A stretch of 64,000 nucleotides of DNA from Erinaceus europaeus (Eukaryota; Chordata; Mammalia; Eulipotyphla; Erinaceidae). Below, piece by piece: positions 1 to 11,422 of this stretch. The notes under the pieces are model-generated. The model was not told where the DNA came from and made no database searches. It saw nothing but the letters and a program-made list of their open reading frames with translations. Both the position numbers and the translations under genes were made by a program. Positions within the stretch are counted from its first letter, which is position 1; the number at the start of each line of letters is the position of its first letter. The stretch lies in NCBI RefSeq assembly GCF_950295315.1, contig NC_080180.1, positions 66,001,092 to 66,065,091 of the forward strand. Reading direction: 5' to 3'.

Positions 1-956
1 AAACCATAACAAAAGGACTTTTCAAAGTTAACCCTATTACCAAATAATGTGATGATAGCATTAACTATCGATTATCTTTTTGAACCCTAAGACAGCAGGA
101 ACCTCACATCTCCACTATAGAGCCTCTACTTCCCCCAGTCCTGGAACCCTTGGATAGGGCCCACTTTCCCATATGCCTCTCCCAATCCATATAAAATAAT
201 ATTGCATCTGCCTATCACAACCTAACCAACGCAATGATTGCCACCTCAACATGCTTCACTTCAGACTGTGTCCAGAGACTTCACATGTGGAATGACAAGC
301 CTTCAGCTTCATTACTCGGGTGATACCTTTCCTTTTATAGTATTCTCTAATTACATCCCAGGTGGTTCACTTTCTAACAAAGACCCAAAACCTAGATATA
401 CACCAGTTTCTGTGAGAGAGAGCTTATGTTCACACGTATCCATAAACTACTGCAAAATATATACCTGAAAGCAGAAGTACACTAGAGTTCGCAGTGAGTA
501 CCTCCCTAACACTTCCTCTCCACTATTCCAAGCTTTGGGTCCATGATTGCTCAGCAATTTGTTTGTCTTTGTATGTTAACTCTCTTTTCAGTCACCAGGT
601 TCCAGATGCCATCAGGATGCTGGCCAGGCTTCCCTGGATTGAAGACCCCACCAATGTGTCCTGGAGCTCAGCTTCCCCAGAGACCCACCCTACTAGGGAA
701 AGAGAGAGGCAGACTGGGAGTATGGACCGACCAGTCAACGCCCATGTTCAGCGGGGAAGCAATTACAGAAGCCAGACCTTCCACCTTCTGCAACCCACAA
801 TGACCCTGGGTCCATGCTCCCAGAGGGATAGAGAATGGGAAAGCTGTCAGGGGAGGGGGTGGAATATGGAGATTGGGTGGTGGGAATTGTGTGGAGCTGT
901 ACCCCTCCTACCCTATGGTTTTGTTCATTAATCCTTTCTTAAATAAAAAAGAAAAA
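1..956 (+). mobile_element. LINE-1 3' region, best-preserved copy
   Basis: The stretch from about 430 to 956 recurs at 42990-43525 almost base for base, and shorter pieces recur at 2991, 9730, 17741 and 39720. All copies share one 3' end ('ctaccctatggttttg' then aataaa and poly-A) and differ in where they begin, which is the mark of 5'-truncated LINE copies. Bases 1-430 are colinear and probably belong to the same element, so the insertion is cut by the window edge. L1 identity is inferred from copy structure and abundance. A 145-codon open frame (494-931) is shared with the 42990 copy but lies in 3'-end sequence and is not taken as a gene. Confidence 0.75.
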
Positions 957-1868
957 AAAGGCCATAGCACATTTCTTTCTCTGGCTCTTGTTTACATTAA
1001 GATAATTATCTAAATATTTCTGCTAAAGAGCATCTTTGATAAACAAAATAAATTTAATTCTAGGTTCAACAGTCTATTTTTTCTTTTTCCTTCTTTTGTT
1101 AATCATGAATAATTTAGGATTCTTGGGATGTAGAATAGACCATTTACCTATCTATCTATCTATCTGTCCGTCTCATACACAAAGCTAATATTTATTCATT
1201 AAAAATAACAGCACTAACAAAGAGAGTATCACTCTAGTCTTTGAGCCACATGGCATTTAAAGCTTTGTTTCAACTGTTAAACTTAACTGCCTTCTCTCAG
1301 TAAATCTTGACTTGGTTCATCATGATACTGAATTCTTTTGTATTTGTTTCAGGAACTAATAAACAATGATTTTCAAGGATTTTATGCTTTGCTCATAGTA
1401 GAAATAGAAACACAGTGTTAAGTCACAGATATCACTAGTCTGTATCAGAATAATAGATAGAAAAGAATAAATGCTACAAAATCACTATTAAAACAGAAAT
1501 GACCTTATTTATCATTCCAATAATCCCAACACATTTTAGCCGCGAGAAATTTGACAGCTGGAGTGTTTTAGTGAGTGTCCAGGCTCTCCACTGGTTGGGA
1601 GGGTGACAAAGGTGCTCTGAGTCCTGTCCCCTGGGTCCTCAGAGAGGGGCCACTATGCTGCAGTAAACTGAATTTGCCTCAGGGGCTTAAGTGACATTAT
1701 TAAAGTGATGGTATTTTCAGGAACACATGCTGCAAATTGTGCTATGGTTTATTTAAATAACATAGAGATAAATTCTTGTACTATGTATCTTTGAAGTATA
1801 TACCTTTTTCAATTGACTCATACGATAGACTTTTCTCTTAAGTGTCTTTAAAAAATCATTTCTTAAGG
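957..1868. other. Unique AT-rich intergenic DNA
   Basis: No coding potential or recognisable repeat apart from a short TATC run at about 1147-1168. Confidence 0.6.
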
Positions 1869-1995
1869 AGATAAAGAAAAAGAGATAGAGAAAACCAGAG
1901 AGCATTCCAGCTGTCTCAAGTTATGCTGGGAATCGAACTTGAGAACCTGTGTTCATAGGCCCAAAACTCTACCCACCCAGTTATTTCCCTAATCT
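1869..1995 (-). mobile_element. Degenerate SINE-D-like element
   Basis: Antisense remnants of the SINE-D head and box B ('gctgggaatcgaacttgaga', 'cccaaaactctacccac') follow an AG-rich tail. It is heavily diverged and interrupted at its head by the SINE-A next to it. Confidence 0.45.
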
Positions 1996-2005
1996 CTTCA
2001 GGTGT

Positions 2006-2333
2006 CTTTTTAAAAAATAATAATTTTTCTTTTTTAAAAATATTTATTTCTTTTATTTATTTATTTATTTCTTGTTGCCCTTGTTATTTTATTGTTGTAG
2101 TTATTATTGTTGTAGTTATTGATGTCATTGTTGTTGGATAGGACAGAGAGAAATGGAGAGAGGAGGGGAAGACAGAGAGGGGGAGAGAAAGACAGACACC
2201 TGCAGACCTGCTTCACCGCCTGTGAAGCGACTCCCCTGCAGGTGGGGAGCCGGGGGCTCGAACTGGGATCCTTAAGCTGGTCCTTTTGCTTTGCGCCACG
2301 TGTGCTTAATCTGCTGCGCTACTGCCTGGCTCC
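2006..2333 (-). mobile_element. SINE-A insertion with target-site duplication
   Basis: Full-length antisense SINE-A, from T-rich tail through 'gttggataggacagag' to the head. It is flanked by the exact direct repeat cttcaggtgt at 1996-2005 and 2334-2343. Confidence 0.92.
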
Positions 2334-2427
2334 CTTCAGGTGTGTTTTATTAGTCGTACATCTTTCTGTGTCTCTGCATGATGTGAAGTGTATGTTTCTA
2401 CTTCATCCCTCTTAATAAAGGTTATTT

Positions 2428-2556
2428 TATTTTATTTTTTTTACCAGATCACTCCTCAGCTCTGGTTTATGATGGTGCTGGGACTGAACCTGGGTCCTTT
2501 GGTGACTGAGGCATGAAGTTTTTTTTTTTTTTTTGCATAATCATTCTGCTATCCAT
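2428..2556 (-). mobile_element. SINE-C
   Basis: Antisense copy with 'cagctctggtttatgatggt', 'gggactgaacctgggtcc' and the head 'cataatcattctgctatcc'. A run of T at 2519-2534 lies inside the tRNA-like part. Confidence 0.7.
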
Positions 2557-2684
2557 AATGAATGCGCTCTATACAAAACATGTAGAAAAGATCATGAATT
2601 TTTGTTTTTTTGAGTCTCAGAGATGCATACCATTCTACCTTTCAGCCTTTAAAATTACATTTCAAATGAAATTTCTTCTGCTTC

Positions 2685-2765
2685 ACACAGAAAGAAATTG
2701 AGGCTTAGCAAGGTTAAGTTCTAACTTTGTGAGGATTAAATAGAAGAGTTAAGGATACTTCTTCG
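2685..2765 (-). mobile_element. Possible MIR fragment
   Basis: The stretch 'aaattgaggcttagcaaggt' followed by 'taagt' resembles the antisense MIR core. It is short and old, and an L2 or chance match is possible. Confidence 0.4.
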
Positions 2766-2990
2766 CCAATATAGCCTTTTTCTCTGGCAGAACTTTCATT
2801 CCTTCCCTAATTCACTCATTCACAAAAAGGCCTTCATCACCCTTCACTCTCTAACTTGAAAGTAACCCACACTTGTTAGAATTGTGGGAGTGGATGAGGT
2901 CCCAGTTCCAACCCCAGAGAGCCCAGCTGTCTGGGACGCTGAGTCAGAAACTGTGAGTCCAAGTACTGCTAAGCCTCCCTGCTGATTCTT

Positions 2991-3340
2991 TTTCTTTTTC
3001 TTTTTTTTATGTTAACTTTTTTTTTATTTAAGAAAGGATTAATTAACAAAACCATAAGGTAGGAGGGGTACAACTCCACACAATTCCCACCACCCAATCT
3101 CCATAACCCACCCCCTCCCCTAATAGCTTTCCCATTCTCTATCCCTCTGGGAGCATGGACCCAGGGTCATTGTGGGATGCAGAAGATGGAAGGTCTGGCT
3201 TCTGTCATTGCTTCCCCGCTGAACATGGGCGTTGGCTGGTCGGTCCATACTCCCAGTCTGCCTCTCTCTTTCCCTAGTAGGGTGGGTCTCTGGGGAAGCT
3301 GAGCTCCAGGACACATTGGTGGGGTCTTCAGTCCAGGGTA
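2991..3340 (-). mobile_element. 5'-truncated LINE-1 insertion with target-site duplication
   Basis: This is the reverse complement of the 3' end seen at 620-950. Poly-T comes first and the copy runs to a truncation point at 3340. The direct repeat cctgctgattctt lies at 2978-2990 and 3341-3353, as expected of target-primed insertion. Confidence 0.9.
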
Positions 3341-3446
3341 CCTGCTGATTCTTATTTAAGCCATGACCTCAGTCTAGACAAAGGTTATGATTGTGAATCA
3401 TGGCTCTGGAGATGCAGAGTAGGATTAATTCTTCATAATCATCTAA

Positions 3447-3807
3447 TGTTGGTCTGCTTCTAATTCTGCTTCTAAAAACCCCTTCTATTTCATTGGTTTA
3501 ATCCCCCCTGCTTAACACTGTGTTCTATTCACATAACCACTGCAGAGCACTGGTTTAATTGCCACTGGTTCATAATGTCTTTTTGCTCCGCCCCCTCTCC
3601 TAATACACCCTGATTTGCACCAGTCACTTTTTGCTCCACCCTCTCTGCGTCACATCCTGTTTACACCCTACTTGGCAAGTATATTAGTTTTAGTTTAGCT
3701 TAGCTTGGTTTAGATTGTGCTGCATTCTACATGAATAAATAGATACTGCGTACAGCTCTGCCATGAGTCCCTGGTCATCTGTCTCCTCTCGCGAAGCCAG
3801 CCAGACA
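3447..3807 (+). mobile_element. Solo LTR of an endogenous retrovirus-like element
   Basis: Begins TGTTGG and ends AGACA (TG...CA termini), with an exact 6-bp duplication atctaa at 3441-3446 and 3808-3813. A polyadenylation signal AATAAA sits at 3734-3739, followed by an R/U5-like end that is also present in the LTRs at 14497 and 55451. It is about 140 bp shorter than the 55451 copy because of an internal deletion near the TATA region. No gag, pol or env lies beside it, so it is a recombined solo LTR. Six-base duplications fit class II (ERVK-like) elements, which is inference only. Confidence 0.88.
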
Positions 3808-4107
3808 ATCTAATAGGGAGAAGAGCCTTTTTTTTTTTAATGAAAAAAATGTAAGGAAAGATTATGGTTCATCTGAATGAAAATGTTACAGTGCATCAAA
3901 GGAGAAATGCATTCACCTTTGGGGTAAAACTTGGGCCATGTTATCAGTCTTTACCTTGGGTGAGGCCTAGAATTTTAAATGTTTATTTATGAGACAGCAC
4001 CTGGACAGCACAGTGGCATAGCCAGGATCAGAGAGGAACGAGGTCTCACCTGGACAGGCCCCCACTCTACCTCTCTGACCATCCCTGAAAGAGCATCAAA
4101 GGTCAGG

Positions 4108-4305
4108 GCTAGCAGCCAGCACAGCTGGTACAGTGTACACATTGCAGTGCACAAGGACCCAGGTTCAAGTCCCCTGTCCCCACTTGCAAGAGAGAAGATT
4201 CAGGAGTGGTGAAGCAGGGGCCTGCAGGTGTCTCTCTCTCCACCTCTAGCTCTATTCTCTCTTCTTTCTCTCAAGTCCTCTTTGTCTCTACCCAAAAGAG
4301 ATGAC
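4108..4305 (+). mobile_element. SINE-B, diverged
   Basis: Contains 'caaggacccaggttcaagtc', 'gtgaagcaggggcctgcagg' and a pyrimidine-rich end. The head is poorly preserved. The preceding bases 3985-4107 are not recognised. Confidence 0.65.
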
Positions 4306-4408
4306 AAAAAAATAGAATTTCAAAGATCAAACTGAGGTTTGTCTAGTGCAGAAACAGAAGAAGAACACAAGTGTGGAATTCAGAATTCACGAGCAGGTGA
4401 AGAGTATG

Positions 4409-4631
4409 GGAGCCAGATGGTGGCACACCTGGTTGAGCACACCTGGTACAATGTGTCCCCCCACCCCCAGACCCGAGCCTCCCATCCCCCCTGCAAACGG
4501 CACTTTGTGAGTGGCGAAGCAGAGCTGCAGATGTCTCTCTTTCTCTCTCCCTCTCAATCCCTCCCTTCCTCTCGATTTCTGGTTGTCTCTATCCAATAAC
4601 TAACTAATGATAAGTAAGTAAATAAATAAAT
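4409..4631 (+). mobile_element. SINE-B
   Basis: Head 'gagccagatggtggcacacc' is intact. The box B segment is replaced by a C-rich stretch. The tail is 'tgtctctatccaataacta' with aataaa repeats. Confidence 0.85.
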
Positions 4632-5939
4632 GAGTATTTTACACCGGGAACAGAGGCGGGGGTTCAGGGACAGGATAGGGGAAAACATTCTGTACACTGA
4701 GATGGGTACCAGAGCCAGGTCCCAAGACGTTGGCCAGACGCAGGACTATACAACACCCATGCAGACATGGACAAGACATGGACAAGTTTTATGTAAAGAG
4801 AAAGAATCCTCTTTCACCCTTGAGGAGAGATCACAGGATGGGGCTCTGGGGGTCAGAAACATAGTGTGTGTGTCTTTGGCCAAGTCAGTTATGAGACCAT
4901 GTGTTCTGTGCTGAGGCTTTTTAAAGAGAAATGAAAGACATAGTCAAGAAAAAAAAAAAAAAAACGAGTACAGACTGGTAGATTCCATGTCACAAAACCG
5001 AATAAAAGAGAAAAAAAATCTAGCTGCACTTTCAGAAACAAAAGGAAGTTCTTACGATAACACTGGAGGATAATGTCCAAAAAAAAAAAAAAAAACAACC
5101 AATAGTACACAGGCTCCAGGTAGACTTCCTGAAGGAGTAAAGTAATTATTACACATCATTTTCCCTTCTTTCAAAGTCAACATCAATGTCTGCATTATTT
5201 TTCCAAGCGCTGTAATGGACTGAACGTCTGCCGGACTCTGCAGAAAAGGAGCTGTGCTTATTTGAGGCCTCATGACTCTGAACAGGCCAGATTCACTTCA
5301 ATCATTGGCATTTCAACTCTTATAGCTAACACTGAACTTCAATTGAAAGTCACAAAAAGCATACCTTTTTTTTTTATAAGAAAGCTAGAGTGACTTACTT
5401 TTTTTTTTTTTTTGAACATCAGTAGTGTGTGGATATTTACCTGGGATTTTATACTGCAGTACAGTATCACAGGATAATTTACCTTGAAGACAGCATATTC
5501 CCGTGAAGGTGATCTTCATGTAATACCCTTGTGTTGATTTGCAGAGATGCAAGCTGAGTCTTAGATGATCTTAGAAAACAGCCTTACTTCAGTAATAAAA
5601 GCGGGGAGAGGGACTTGGAGACATGGCCTTACATAGATTTTTTTTTTCCCAGAAATGTTAGTCACTCCCCTGAAAGGAGGGTTAAACATTACAGAGAAGA
5701 AAAAGTAATAGGACCTACCGCACATACCTGCATTGAAGAAACAGAACAGTTCTGGAGAAAGGAGGACTAGCTCTATGACGAGGTTTAATCTGTTGGGCCA
5801 GAGAGCTCGCAGCCTTCTGGAGCTCACAACACTCAGGTCTGAAGCCCCAGATGCTGGGAGATGGTCCCGGGCACTACCCAGTATCAGCACTTATCAGTGG
5901 TCTACACTCTCTCTCCACTTTCAGAATAAACAAGTTTAG
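4632..5939. other. Unique intergenic DNA with poly-A/T runs
   Basis: No gene recognised. Poly-A runs lie at about 4949-4964 and 5080-5095, and poly-T near 5398-5414. They have no SINE body attached and may be remnants of retroposon tails. Confidence 0.55.
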
Positions 5940-6150
5940 GGGCCGGTGGTGGTGTGCCTGGCTGAGTGCACTTGTTACTTTGTGCAAGGACCCAGGTTCA
6001 AGTCCCCCTGGTCCCCACCTGCAGGAGGAAAACTTTATGTGTCACATAAAAGAGGGCTGCAGGTGTCTCTCTGTCTCATTCCCTCTCTATCTCCCCCTTC
6101 CTTCTCAATTTCTGGCTGTCTCTATCCAATAAATCAATAAAGATAATACA
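5940..6150 (+). mobile_element. SINE-B
   Basis: Complete from 'ggggccggtggtggtgtgcc' to 'ctctatccaataaatcaata'. It lies directly upstream of a SINE-A in the same orientation. Confidence 0.93.
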
Positions 6151-6176
6151 CATCAGAAAATAAAATAATAAATATT

Positions 6177-6460
6177 GGGAGTCGAGTGGTAGCGCAGCGG
6201 GTTAAGCGCAGGTGGTGCGAAGCGCAAGGACCGGTGTAAGGATCCCGGTTGGAGCCCCCGGCTCCTCACCTGCAGGGGAGTCGCTTCACAGGCGGTGAAG
6301 CAGGTCTGCAGGTGTCTGTCTTTCTCTCCCCTTCTCTGTCTTCCCCTCCTCTCTCCATTTCTGTCCTATCCAACAATGATGGCATCAATAATAACAACAA
6401 CAATAAAACAACAAGGACAACAACAACAAAAAATGAATAAATAAATAAATTATTAAAAAT
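6177..6460 (+). mobile_element. SINE-A
   Basis: Well-preserved head 'gtagcgcagcgggttaagcg' and core. Box B carries one change (ggttggagcccc). The tail has AAC/AAT and aataaa repeats. Confidence 0.95.
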
Positions 6461-6938
6461 TAAATAATAAGTATTTAAAAAATAAACTTGCATTTAAAGA
6501 GAATACAACTGAGCCTGAAAATTCAGAAGGAAATTCTTATTCGAGCGAGGTGAAGCGTCCTCAAAGCTTTGCAGGACAGCTCTTGGAAAAACAGCTCCTT
6601 TTCCACAGTGCCCATTATCACCTGGAAAGAGCTCCTCAGGGTTGCCTTCCTAAGACACTATGAAGGAGGGTTCTTAGGAGTCCTTTGTTCCATCCTACAG
6701 CAGTAGAAGACATTCATGGGCCATGGATGGGCAAGGCTTGGCAAGAGGGGACAGGGGGACATGGCAGTCAGAGGAAGAAAGGCAGCCAGACTGCATATAT
6801 TCCTCATTTCAGACATTTGTAGTAAGATCTTTTGTATTTAATTGAATTTGACTAAGCCCTGCTTTTTTTTTTCCACTGAGACCCTGGGTGACTCCAGTCT
6901 ATTTCTGCTTTGCACAGAAGGGATCGTTTCTTGATCTG
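6461..6938. other. Unique intergenic DNA
   Basis: No repeat or coding signal recognised. Confidence 0.55.
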
Positions 6939-7068
6939 TTTGGGGAGAGACAGCACAGTGGCCGTGCATAACTGAGGCCCCAAGGGTAACAGGTTCAGTC
7001 TCTGGCATTGCCACATGTCAGAGCTGAGCTGGGCTCTGGTCTCTCTCTTGCTCATCAAGTAAATAAAT
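6939..7068 (+). mobile_element. SINE-C-like element
   Basis: Reads 'ggggagagacagcacagtgg', a box B-like 'aacaggttcagtctctggca' and 'cagagctgagctgggctctgg' with an aaataaat end. Diverged from the other SINE-C copies. Confidence 0.6.
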
Positions 7069-8395
7069 GACTCTTTTCAATACTACCAGAGATAATTCAT
7101 TGCCAAAAAGAAAGCTATTCCCAACTGTTATAAATATACTGTAGAGAATTTAAACCTGTATTCCTATCAGAAAGAACAAAAGGCTTGGTGATTCCATCAC
7201 TGGTTCTGCTTCCCCCAGGGTCAGTATGAAGCACGCCACAGCCATAAGACCTTTACACAACCCCCTCTTTTCCATGTTTAAGTTAGTCCAACACATTTTT
7301 TTAAAAGAGTCTTTCTTGCTTTGACTTGTTTTGTTTGTCCTTTTGATTTCTAGCAGGTTTCTATAAAACTTACACTTGAAAAAGTCTGTCTCTAGCATTA
7401 AACAATTTCAGGAGAGTGGGCCAGCTGAGGCCTAATGAAATCCCTTTTATTTGGAAACCGTAATAAAAGATATTTGACTAAGTGTGTCTACAGTCTGTTT
7501 ACAGTGATATTTACAGTCATTCCATGTGCCTACTCCTTAAACAGTTAAATTGCTAAAATATAAGTAATTTGAGAGTGTTTTTGTTGTCGAAATGACTTCC
7601 AGATGTATGCAAAATGGCATTGAACAGTGCTACAGATAACCCCCAGGATGCTTGCTTTCCAAACAAACTTTGTGAAAACTGTTCTATTAATAGCTCAATG
7701 TAATTATGAAACCTGATTTGCAATCCTGTCTATAAAACAAAACGCAGTATCAGTTCAGTGCTTCCATTTCCTTGAGGTAGAATTTGTGCCTATGTGAAAC
7801 GTTGACCTCAACCATGAAAGCAATGCTTCTTCTGCACATCGTGCTTTCTTATCTACTGTATTTATATTTTCAAGAAAAATGTGTAATGAGTCTATTAAAA
7901 TGCACAGAAATGAAGCCAAAACACCATGCATGTAATTAATCTACAAACTCTAAGCCAAAAAAAAATTGAGGATTATTTCCCTAATGAAAGGGACGGAAGT
8001 AGCATAGCATTGATTTTTTGAGTGGAAAATTCATTTTTACCCCAGTGCCAAAAGTGTCAGGTTATCACAGTCTAGCATAGCTTGTATTTTTCATAGCCAT
8101 CAAAATAAAACTCTTCATAAATTATCAAACTGCTTCCCTCTGTCCAACAGGCATAGCTTCCATCTTTTGCTGATTGAATTTCAAATGGTTCACACTCCGC
8201 TCAGCCAGACACTGGGCAAATCAAGCCACTTGCCACCTGGCACAGGCCAAAAAGGGGCAGGGACAGAGAGGGGTGAGAAGCCTGGACAGAGAGGGGTGAG
8301 AAGCCACAGTTCAAATCAGAACACCATGGCCATCAAAGCTTCCCAGATCCGCCATTCTTCTCCAAAAGAGACACCAGTCAAGATTTTCTCCAACT

Positions 8396-8397
<2 letters not shown>
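7069..8397. other. Long unique interval, candidate conserved non-coding DNA
   Basis: 1.3 kb without recognisable repeats and with no open frame resembling a known protein. Freedom from SINEs in so dense a setting is the only hint of constraint. Confidence 0.45.

Positions 8398-8451
<54 letters not shown>
8398..8451. repeat. (TA)n microsatellite
   Basis: About 54 bp of alternating A and T with one C interruption. Confidence 0.97.
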
Positions 8452-8516
8452 GTAAACTACACTATAAGACATAGATAGATTAGTATAAATAAGTGACATA
8501 TAAAAATGAAATTAAA

Positions 8517-8797
8517 GGGGAGTCGGGCTGTAGCACAGCAGATTAAGCGCAGGTGGCGCAAAGCACAAGACCGGCGTGAGGATCCCGGTTTGAGCCCCCG
8601 GTTCCCCACCTGCAGGGGAGTCGCTTCACAAGCGGTGAAGCAGGTCTGCAGGTGTCTATCTTTCTCTCCCCCTCTCTGTCTTCCCCACCTCTCTCCATTT
8701 CTCTCTGTCCTATCCAACAATTACGACAACAATAATAACTACAACAGTAAAACAACAAGGGCAACAAAAGGGAATAAATAAATAAAATTAATATTTA
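8517..8797 (+). mobile_element. SINE-A insertion with target-site duplication
   Basis: Complete SINE-A. The direct repeat aaaaatgaaattaaa occurs at 8502-8516 and 8798-8812. Box B reads ggtttgagcccc. Confidence 0.93.
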
Positions 8798-8812
8798 AAA
8801 AATGAAATTAAA

Positions 8813-9729
8813 TACATATCTTATGATGACTGCTTAGGAACTAGTCAGCATCAGTTTCTTGTCATAGTCTTTATAAACTGCTCCTCTAGTAAATAAAATT
8901 ACATTTGAGGTAACCTGACAAAAGATTAAAACTGAAAATATAACTAAAATCTTCTAAGGTAAAGAGGATATATTTATATTTTATGGTCTAAATTGTTCAA
9001 AAAATAAAATTACCTTCGAAATTTTTTTTTACCACCAATTGAAGAAATATTTATTTACAGCATTTTTGGATCAAGTAAATGTATGCTTTAGGTTCTGGGA
9101 AAGAAGCAGAAGCAGTGAAGCTGACTCTGTGTTTGGGACAGTGTTGAAAATATCTGCCTTCATCTTTTATCAGAATTATGTAAAAATAACCCCAAGAAAA
9201 GTGACTCCACAGTCAACAATATCACAGTTGACATTGAGTGTCCTGACTGCAAGTTACCATAAACAGATGGAGAGAAAATGAAAATAAATAAACAACAAAA
9301 CAAAGCAAATAAGACAGAAGATTATGAAATTAGGTTCTCTTAGTAACAATTTGAAAAGTGCGTGAGATTAAAGCAAGACTCAGACAAGAGTGCCTACCTT
9401 TATGAGAAATGGCCTAATTGAACCTAAAAACCATGACAGGAATTTAACACTCAATGTATCTGTCCACAGAGACAATTCAGAACTAAGGGATGGCTCCTAA
9501 TCTATAACAAAAAGCATTGTTCACAACCCAGATAGAAAGCAAATGGATTAAATTTTTTTAATAAAAAAAAGCTATGCCTCAGATAGAGTTCAGAATGAAA
9601 AAAATCTAGAAAGCTTTAACTGGAATTTTAGGAAATAGGAAATACGATGAATATGATGTACGTGAAAGGAAAGTGATCAGAAAAGTCAGAGACCTGTGAA
9701 AGGGAACAACTGGTAGAAGCTCATAGAAT
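8813..9729. other. Unique AT-rich intergenic DNA
   Basis: No gene or repeat recognised. An 80-codon frame at 9039-9281 has no family resemblance and is treated as chance. Confidence 0.5.
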
Positions 9730-9950
9730 TCCACCCATGTTCAGCGGGGAAGCAATGACAGAAGCCAGACCTCCCACCTTCTGCATCCCACAGTGACCCT
9801 GGGTCCATGCTCCCAGAGGGATAAAGAATAGGAAAGTTATCAGGGGAAGGTGTGGGATACGGAGTTCTGGTGGTGGGAACTGTGTGGAGTTGCACCCCTC
9901 TTATCCTGTGGTTTTTGTCAGTGTCTCCTTTTTATAAATAAAATAAAAAA
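9730..9950 (+). mobile_element. LINE-1 3' end, truncated
   Basis: Starts inside the shared 3' sequence at 'acccatgttcagcgggg' and ends 'tataaataaaataaaa'. It carries 'gtcagtgtctcctttttata' where the youngest copies read 'gttcattaatcctttctta', so it belongs to a different subfamily. Confidence 0.85.
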
Positions 9951-10281
9951 TAAGCATATTATAAAAAATATTAACTTGACAAGTTAACTGAAAAAAAGAC
10001 ATCAAAATCTGCTTAACTTTAAAACTTCAGAAAAACCTGGTTGATACTTAAATACAGTAGGTAACCAATTCAAATTGGCAGAGTGGCAACGTGAACTAGA
10101 AGTGACTAGTCATGATGTCCCAAAGGAAAAATAAAAGTAGAAGAATCAATAATATTTTACCCATGGATACTGAATATTCATTAAATAAAAACAATGCTAA
10201 CAATAGTAAACTGCTAATTGGGAGTTATTAAGTATTGAAAATTCACAATGCAAAGAGGAAAAGAAGTAACCTTTTAAAAAT
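9951..10281. other. Unique AT-rich intergenic DNA
   Basis: Nothing recognised on either strand. Confidence 0.5.
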
Positions 10282-10484
10282 ATTATTATTTTTATTTATT
10301 GGATAGAGACAGCCAGAGATCTAGAGCTAAGGGGGAGACAGAGAGGGAAAGAGACAGAGAGACACCTACAACACTGCTTCACTATTAGCAAAGCTTTCCC
10401 CCTGCAGGTGGGGACCAAGGGCTCGAACCTCTGTCTTTGCACATTGTAATGTGCCCTGAGCCAGGTGCACCACCACCTGGCCCC
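10282..10484 (-). mobile_element. SINE-B
   Basis: Antisense copy from 'ttatttattggatagagaca' to 'caccaccacctggcccc'. Core 'aaagctttccccctgcaggt' intact. Confidence 0.93.
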
Positions 10485-10800
10485 AAAGAGAAGTATTCTA
10501 ATACTTATTATCATTAGTAATACGGTACTTAAATATTACTCTAATATGTTTATCTGGCCAAAAGGAAAGATCCAACTCGGTTTGCTAAAACCTGGTGGAC
10601 TTGGACAAGCCTTTAAGATTACTTGTGCACCAGCAGGAGAGAAGCAAAACAGCCTTTTCACTGGCTGACGGCTCACTGTCTACGCCTCATTGCTTGTGGA
10701 GAGGACAGGGGTGTGAGGAGAGAGAAAGAAGCGTCAAGACAGGTGGTCTTTTGATATAGACAGATGAAAGACAAAGCTGAAAGATTTGTATGGGTTTTCT

Positions 10801-10835
10801 TTTAAAAATATTTATTGATTGATGAGAGTGAGAAA

Positions 10836-10892
<57 letters not shown>

Positions 10893-10993
10893 AACGCCAG
10901 AGCATCACTCTGGCACATGGGATGCTGGAGGTCAAACTCAGGACCCAGTGCTTAAGAGGCCAGTATCTTAGCTACCGCACCACCTCACAGATC
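10801..10993 (-). mobile_element. SINE-D-like element with expanded GA tail
   Basis: Antisense signals 'cactctggcacatgggatgc' and 'ggtcaaactcaggaccca' follow a (GA)n tract at about 10838-10890, an expansion of the element's own pyrimidine block. Confidence 0.65.
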
Positions 10994-11004
10994 ATTTATG
11001 TGGG

Positions 11005-11007
<3 letters not shown>

Positions 11008-11045
<38 letters not shown>

Positions 11046-11150
11046 CTTTCTTTCTTTTCATTCTTTTTGTTTCTTTTTATCTTTCTTTTTCCTTCCTTCC
11101 TTCCTTCCTTCCTTCCTTCCTTCCTTCCTTCCTTCCTTCCTTCCATCTTT
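11008..11150. repeat. (CT)n and (TTCC)n compound microsatellite
   Basis: (CT)n at about 11008-11042, mixed pyrimidines, then (TTCC)n at about 11091-11145. The following 'cactgctcagctctgccat' resembles antisense SINE-C, so the tract may be that element's expanded tail. Confidence 0.9.
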
Positions 11151-11274
11151 CATTCTCTCTCTCTCTCACCACAGCACTGCTCAGCTCTGCCATATGCTGA
11201 TATCTGGGAGTCCCATTTGTTTACATCCTATCTTCCGACCAACTGAACTATCTACCAATTTAGCAATTTTTAGA

Positions 11275-11422
11275 TTCTTCTACTAAGGAGAGTAAGAGAG
11301 GATCAGAACTAGAGAGAGGAATCAGAGCATTTCTCTAGCACATGTGGTTCTAGAGATCAAACATGGGACCCCAGGCTTTCTCTTCCAGCGTGCTGCCTGC
11401 CAGGCCACCTCCCAGGCCACCA
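11275..11422 (-). mobile_element. SINE-D-like element, diverged
   Basis: Contains 'gcatttctctagcacatgtg' and 'agagatcaaacatgggaccc', matching the antisense SINE-D box B area. Confidence 0.55.

Noticed and set aside
494..931. 145-codon frame shared with 43060-43497
   Set aside because: Lies in the L1 3' end with no ATG start. It is conserved only because the two copies are young.
2119..2415. Recurring open frame with DRTERNGERRGRQRGGEKDRH, also near 8457, 20319, 42623, 47750, 53575, 58674 and elsewhere
   Set aside because: It is the antisense of SINE-A. Its recurrence tracks the repeat, not a protein family.
3447..3807. Provirus with internal genes
   Set aside because: No paired LTR within range and no gag, pol or env frames. 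The three LTRs have different target duplications.
6177..6260. tRNA gene
   Set aside because: Box A and B-like motifs belong to the SINE-A head. No cloverleaf with a plausible anticodon arm is evident, and the same sequence recurs throughout the window.
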